DNA from: an uncultured Peptococcaceae bacterium
GTDB lineage: Bacteria; Bacillota; Peptococcia; Peptococcales; Peptococcaceae
Assembly (NCBI GenBank): GCA_900556545.1
Contig: USPE01000140.1
Coordinates: 1-5,481, forward strand
Length of the DNA stretch: 5,481 nt
Direction of reading: 5' to 3'
Part shown: positions 5,291 through 5,481 of the stretch, one piece after another
Numbering within the stretch: the first letter of the stretch is position 1
Layout: every line of letters begins with the position of its first letter
The notes under the pieces: generated by a model
What the model saw: the letters and a program-made list of their open reading frames with translations, nothing else
Database searches by the model: none
Told to the model about the DNA's origin: nothing
Program-made: the position numbers and the translations under genes

Positions 5291-5481
5291 ATGGAATGGC
5301 TGGGGATACTTATTTTTGTTGGAATTACCATTTACAACAGCATGAAGGAAAGCAATAAAGCCAAGCAGCAGCGGGAAAAACGGCAGAGCATGGGTGGTGG
5401 GCAGACGGTGTATCGTTCGCCGTCTGCTGAGATGCCGGATAAACCAATGCAGCCTGTAAAACCGGCTGTACCAAAACAGCC
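5291..5481 (+). CDS. Small membrane-anchored, proline/lysine-rich hypothetical protein (3' truncated)
   Basis: An open frame begins at ATG 5291 and runs off the right edge (63 whole codons). It has an AGGGTGA ribosome site (5278-5284) that overlaps the floA stop, so it belongs to the same unit. Residues ~3-15 (WLGILIFVGITIY) form a single hydrophobic segment. After it come a strongly basic, Gln/Lys-rich stretch (KESNKAKQQREKRQ), a Gly run (MGGGQ) and a Pro/Lys-rich tail (DKPMQPVKPAVPKQ). This predicts a short N-terminal anchor with the rest facing the cytoplasm as a flexible tail (positive-inside rule). I do not recognise a family, and it does not resemble B. subtilis YqfB as I recall it. ATG 5284 is rejected as the start because its frame stops after 24 codons. 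Confidence 0.6.
   Translation, partial: MEWLGILIFVGITIYNSMKESNKAKQQREKRQSMGGGQTVYRSPSAEMPDKPMQPVKPAVPKQ

Noticed and set aside
5284..5358. ATG 5284 as start of the gene after floA
   Set aside because: The frame closes after 24 codons; ATG 5291 has better ribosome-site spacing and an open frame to the window end.

Overview
The window looks like chromosomal DNA from a Bacillota (Firmicutes) bacterium. The evidence is near-perfect AGGAGG-type ribosome sites, a GTG start, a consensus sigma-A type -10 box, and an nfeD-floA pair matching the yqeZ-yqfA arrangement of Bacillus. A class-level guess such as Negativicutes cannot be supported from this sequence alone. All recognisable genes lie on the + strand.

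Layout: (1) positions 1-304 hold the 3' end of an unrecognised gene. (2) A ~100-base gap has only weak promoter and hairpin candidates and no visible TPP riboswitch. (3) thiD (406-1209) is followed 24 bases later by an unusual gene (1234-2928). Its first ~337 codons encode a complete thiamine-monophosphate kinase (ThiL), and its last ~225 encode a soluble SpoOB/AgrC-like histidine kinase core: a DHp-type helix with RHD-x-x-NH, then a GHKL ATPase. (4) An extended -10 promoter overlaps the end of that gene and drives a second unit. This unit contains a NfeD-family membrane serine protease (2987-4309), the flotillin-like scaffold gene floA (4309-5279, broken by a frameshift near 4495-4530), and the start of a small membrane-anchored protein that runs off the window (5291 onward).

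The first unit makes the thiamine pyrophosphate precursor (HMP to HMP-PP by ThiD) and performs the last phosphorylation (TMP to TPP by ThiL). The attached kinase module suggests that the final thiamine enzyme is also a signalling protein, or is regulated by one. The second unit is a membrane-organisation and quality-control module: NfeD and FloA families are commonly encoded together, and FloA forms membrane microdomains.

The main novelty candidate is the ThiL-histidine kinase fusion. It shows no internal stop, no plausible internal restart and no frame change, and both halves keep their key residues. The floA frameshift is the main quality or evolution question: both sides remain highly conserved, so it is either a sequence error or a very recent mutation.
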